Source: Branchiibius sp. NY16-3462-2 (GTDB taxonomy: Bacteria; Actinomycetota; Actinomycetes; Actinomycetales; Dermatophilaceae). Taken from it: a stretch of DNA of 64,000 bases. The notes beneath the pieces were generated by a model, which did not search any database, had not been told where the DNA came from, and saw only the letters and a program-made list of their open reading frames with translations. The DNA lies in contig NZ_LVCF01000035.1 in NCBI RefSeq assembly GCF_001594145.1, forward strand, positions 315,900 to 379,899. Reading direction: 5' to 3'. Numbering within the stretch: the first letter of the stretch is position 1; every line of letters starts with the position of its first letter. Below are positions 63,881 to 64,000 of the stretch, in pieces. The translations under genes and the position numbers were made by a program.

Positions 63881-64000
63881 TCACGCGGTCGTTGCAACAC
63901 CGTCGGTTTCTGGTGGCGTTGAGAGTATCTGATGGAGAGCTTCGGCGGGTGTTGCCCATTCCAGGGTTTGGCGGGGTCGAGTGTTCAGCAGGTCAGCGAC
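63881..64000 (-). CDS. IS30-family transposase, C-terminal end (5' part outside window)
   Basis: The frame is open from the window edge to TGA at 63881 and gives 39 residues: LLNTRPRQTLEWATPAEALHQ, then ILSTPPETDGVATTA. This is the characteristic IS30-type C-terminus (LN.RPRKTL.W.TP.E.L). The insertion element thus ends just before the trpS promoter. The terminal inverted repeat probably lies near 63870-63895 (GTGTTGCAACGACCG on minus), but its exact end cannot be fixed. Confidence 0.85.
   Translation of the reverse strand, partial: VADLLNTRPRQTLEWATPAEALHQILSTPPETDGVATTA

Overview
The window reads as a chromosomal segment of a high-GC Gram-positive actinobacterium. Supporting signs are many GTG and TTG starts, ATGA/GTGA gene couplings, a mycothiol-type formaldehyde dehydrogenase, GarA/FtsR/ResR-type cell-wall regulators, and a gene order (gcvP, merR, DUF151, merR, garA, gcvH, DUF881, sbp, DUF881, pgsA) matching the Mycobacterium tuberculosis Rv1832-Rv1822 block. 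A Micrococcales member (Dermacoccaceae or Intrasporangiaceae) is my guess, not a proof. It carries about 63 protein genes, one short attenuator peptide, no rRNA or tRNA genes, no CRISPR array and no gene-free gap above about 205 bases.

Layout. 1-6410 (+): the end of a UvrA-like ATPase, a DUF1295 membrane protein, a low-molecular-weight phosphatase, a fructosamine kinase, then aspartase with a Dcu carrier and a small lipoprotein. 6400-7882 (-): an iron-linked pair (SIP-domain protein and Dps) and an HxlR regulator divergent from a GC-richer enoyl-CoA hydratase gene. A 28-bp sequence at 8894-8921 fits the actinobacterial dif site, so the window probably lies at the replication terminus. Beside it is a guanidinium exporter gene with a guanidine-III riboswitch. 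9379-16664: a PLP enzyme, a secreted S53 protease, and a minimal ethanolamine operon (permease, eutB, eutC). 16653-21934 (-): GH92 mannosidase, GT4 glycosyltransferase and a ThrE-type exporter in one operon. 22039-28234 (-): a MacAB-like ABC operon with two adaptor proteins and a lipoprotein.

28336-43500 is a mixed housekeeping region: rlmC, CapA, RraA, a BASS symporter, small enzymes, a quinone reductase/YciO/GNAT operon, OsmC, a histidine phosphatase and a GCS2-type ligase. 42354-48608: sbcDC, an AlaA-type aminotransferase and an AlkD-like glycosylase. 48628-51830: a DUF222 HNH protein, a phosphotransferase-like protein and an alpha/beta hydrolase. The last two follow gcvP in a run headed by a glycine riboswitch.

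54862-63717 (-) is a long co-directional block: trpS, NUDIX, mscR with its metallo-hydrolase, pgsA2, DUF881/sbp/DUF881, gcvH, garA, ftsR, DUF151 and resR. trpS has a four-segment ribosome-mediated attenuator with a Trp-Trp leader peptide. The 3' end of an IS30-type transposase lies directly upstream and runs off the window.

A recurring regulatory theme is leaderless transcription. At least fifteen genes have a TANNNT-like -10 box 6-8 bases before ATG or GTG. In two divergent pairs (31145/31166 and 40174/40193) a single TANNNTA heptamer can serve both strands. These -10 boxes were used to choose several start codons.
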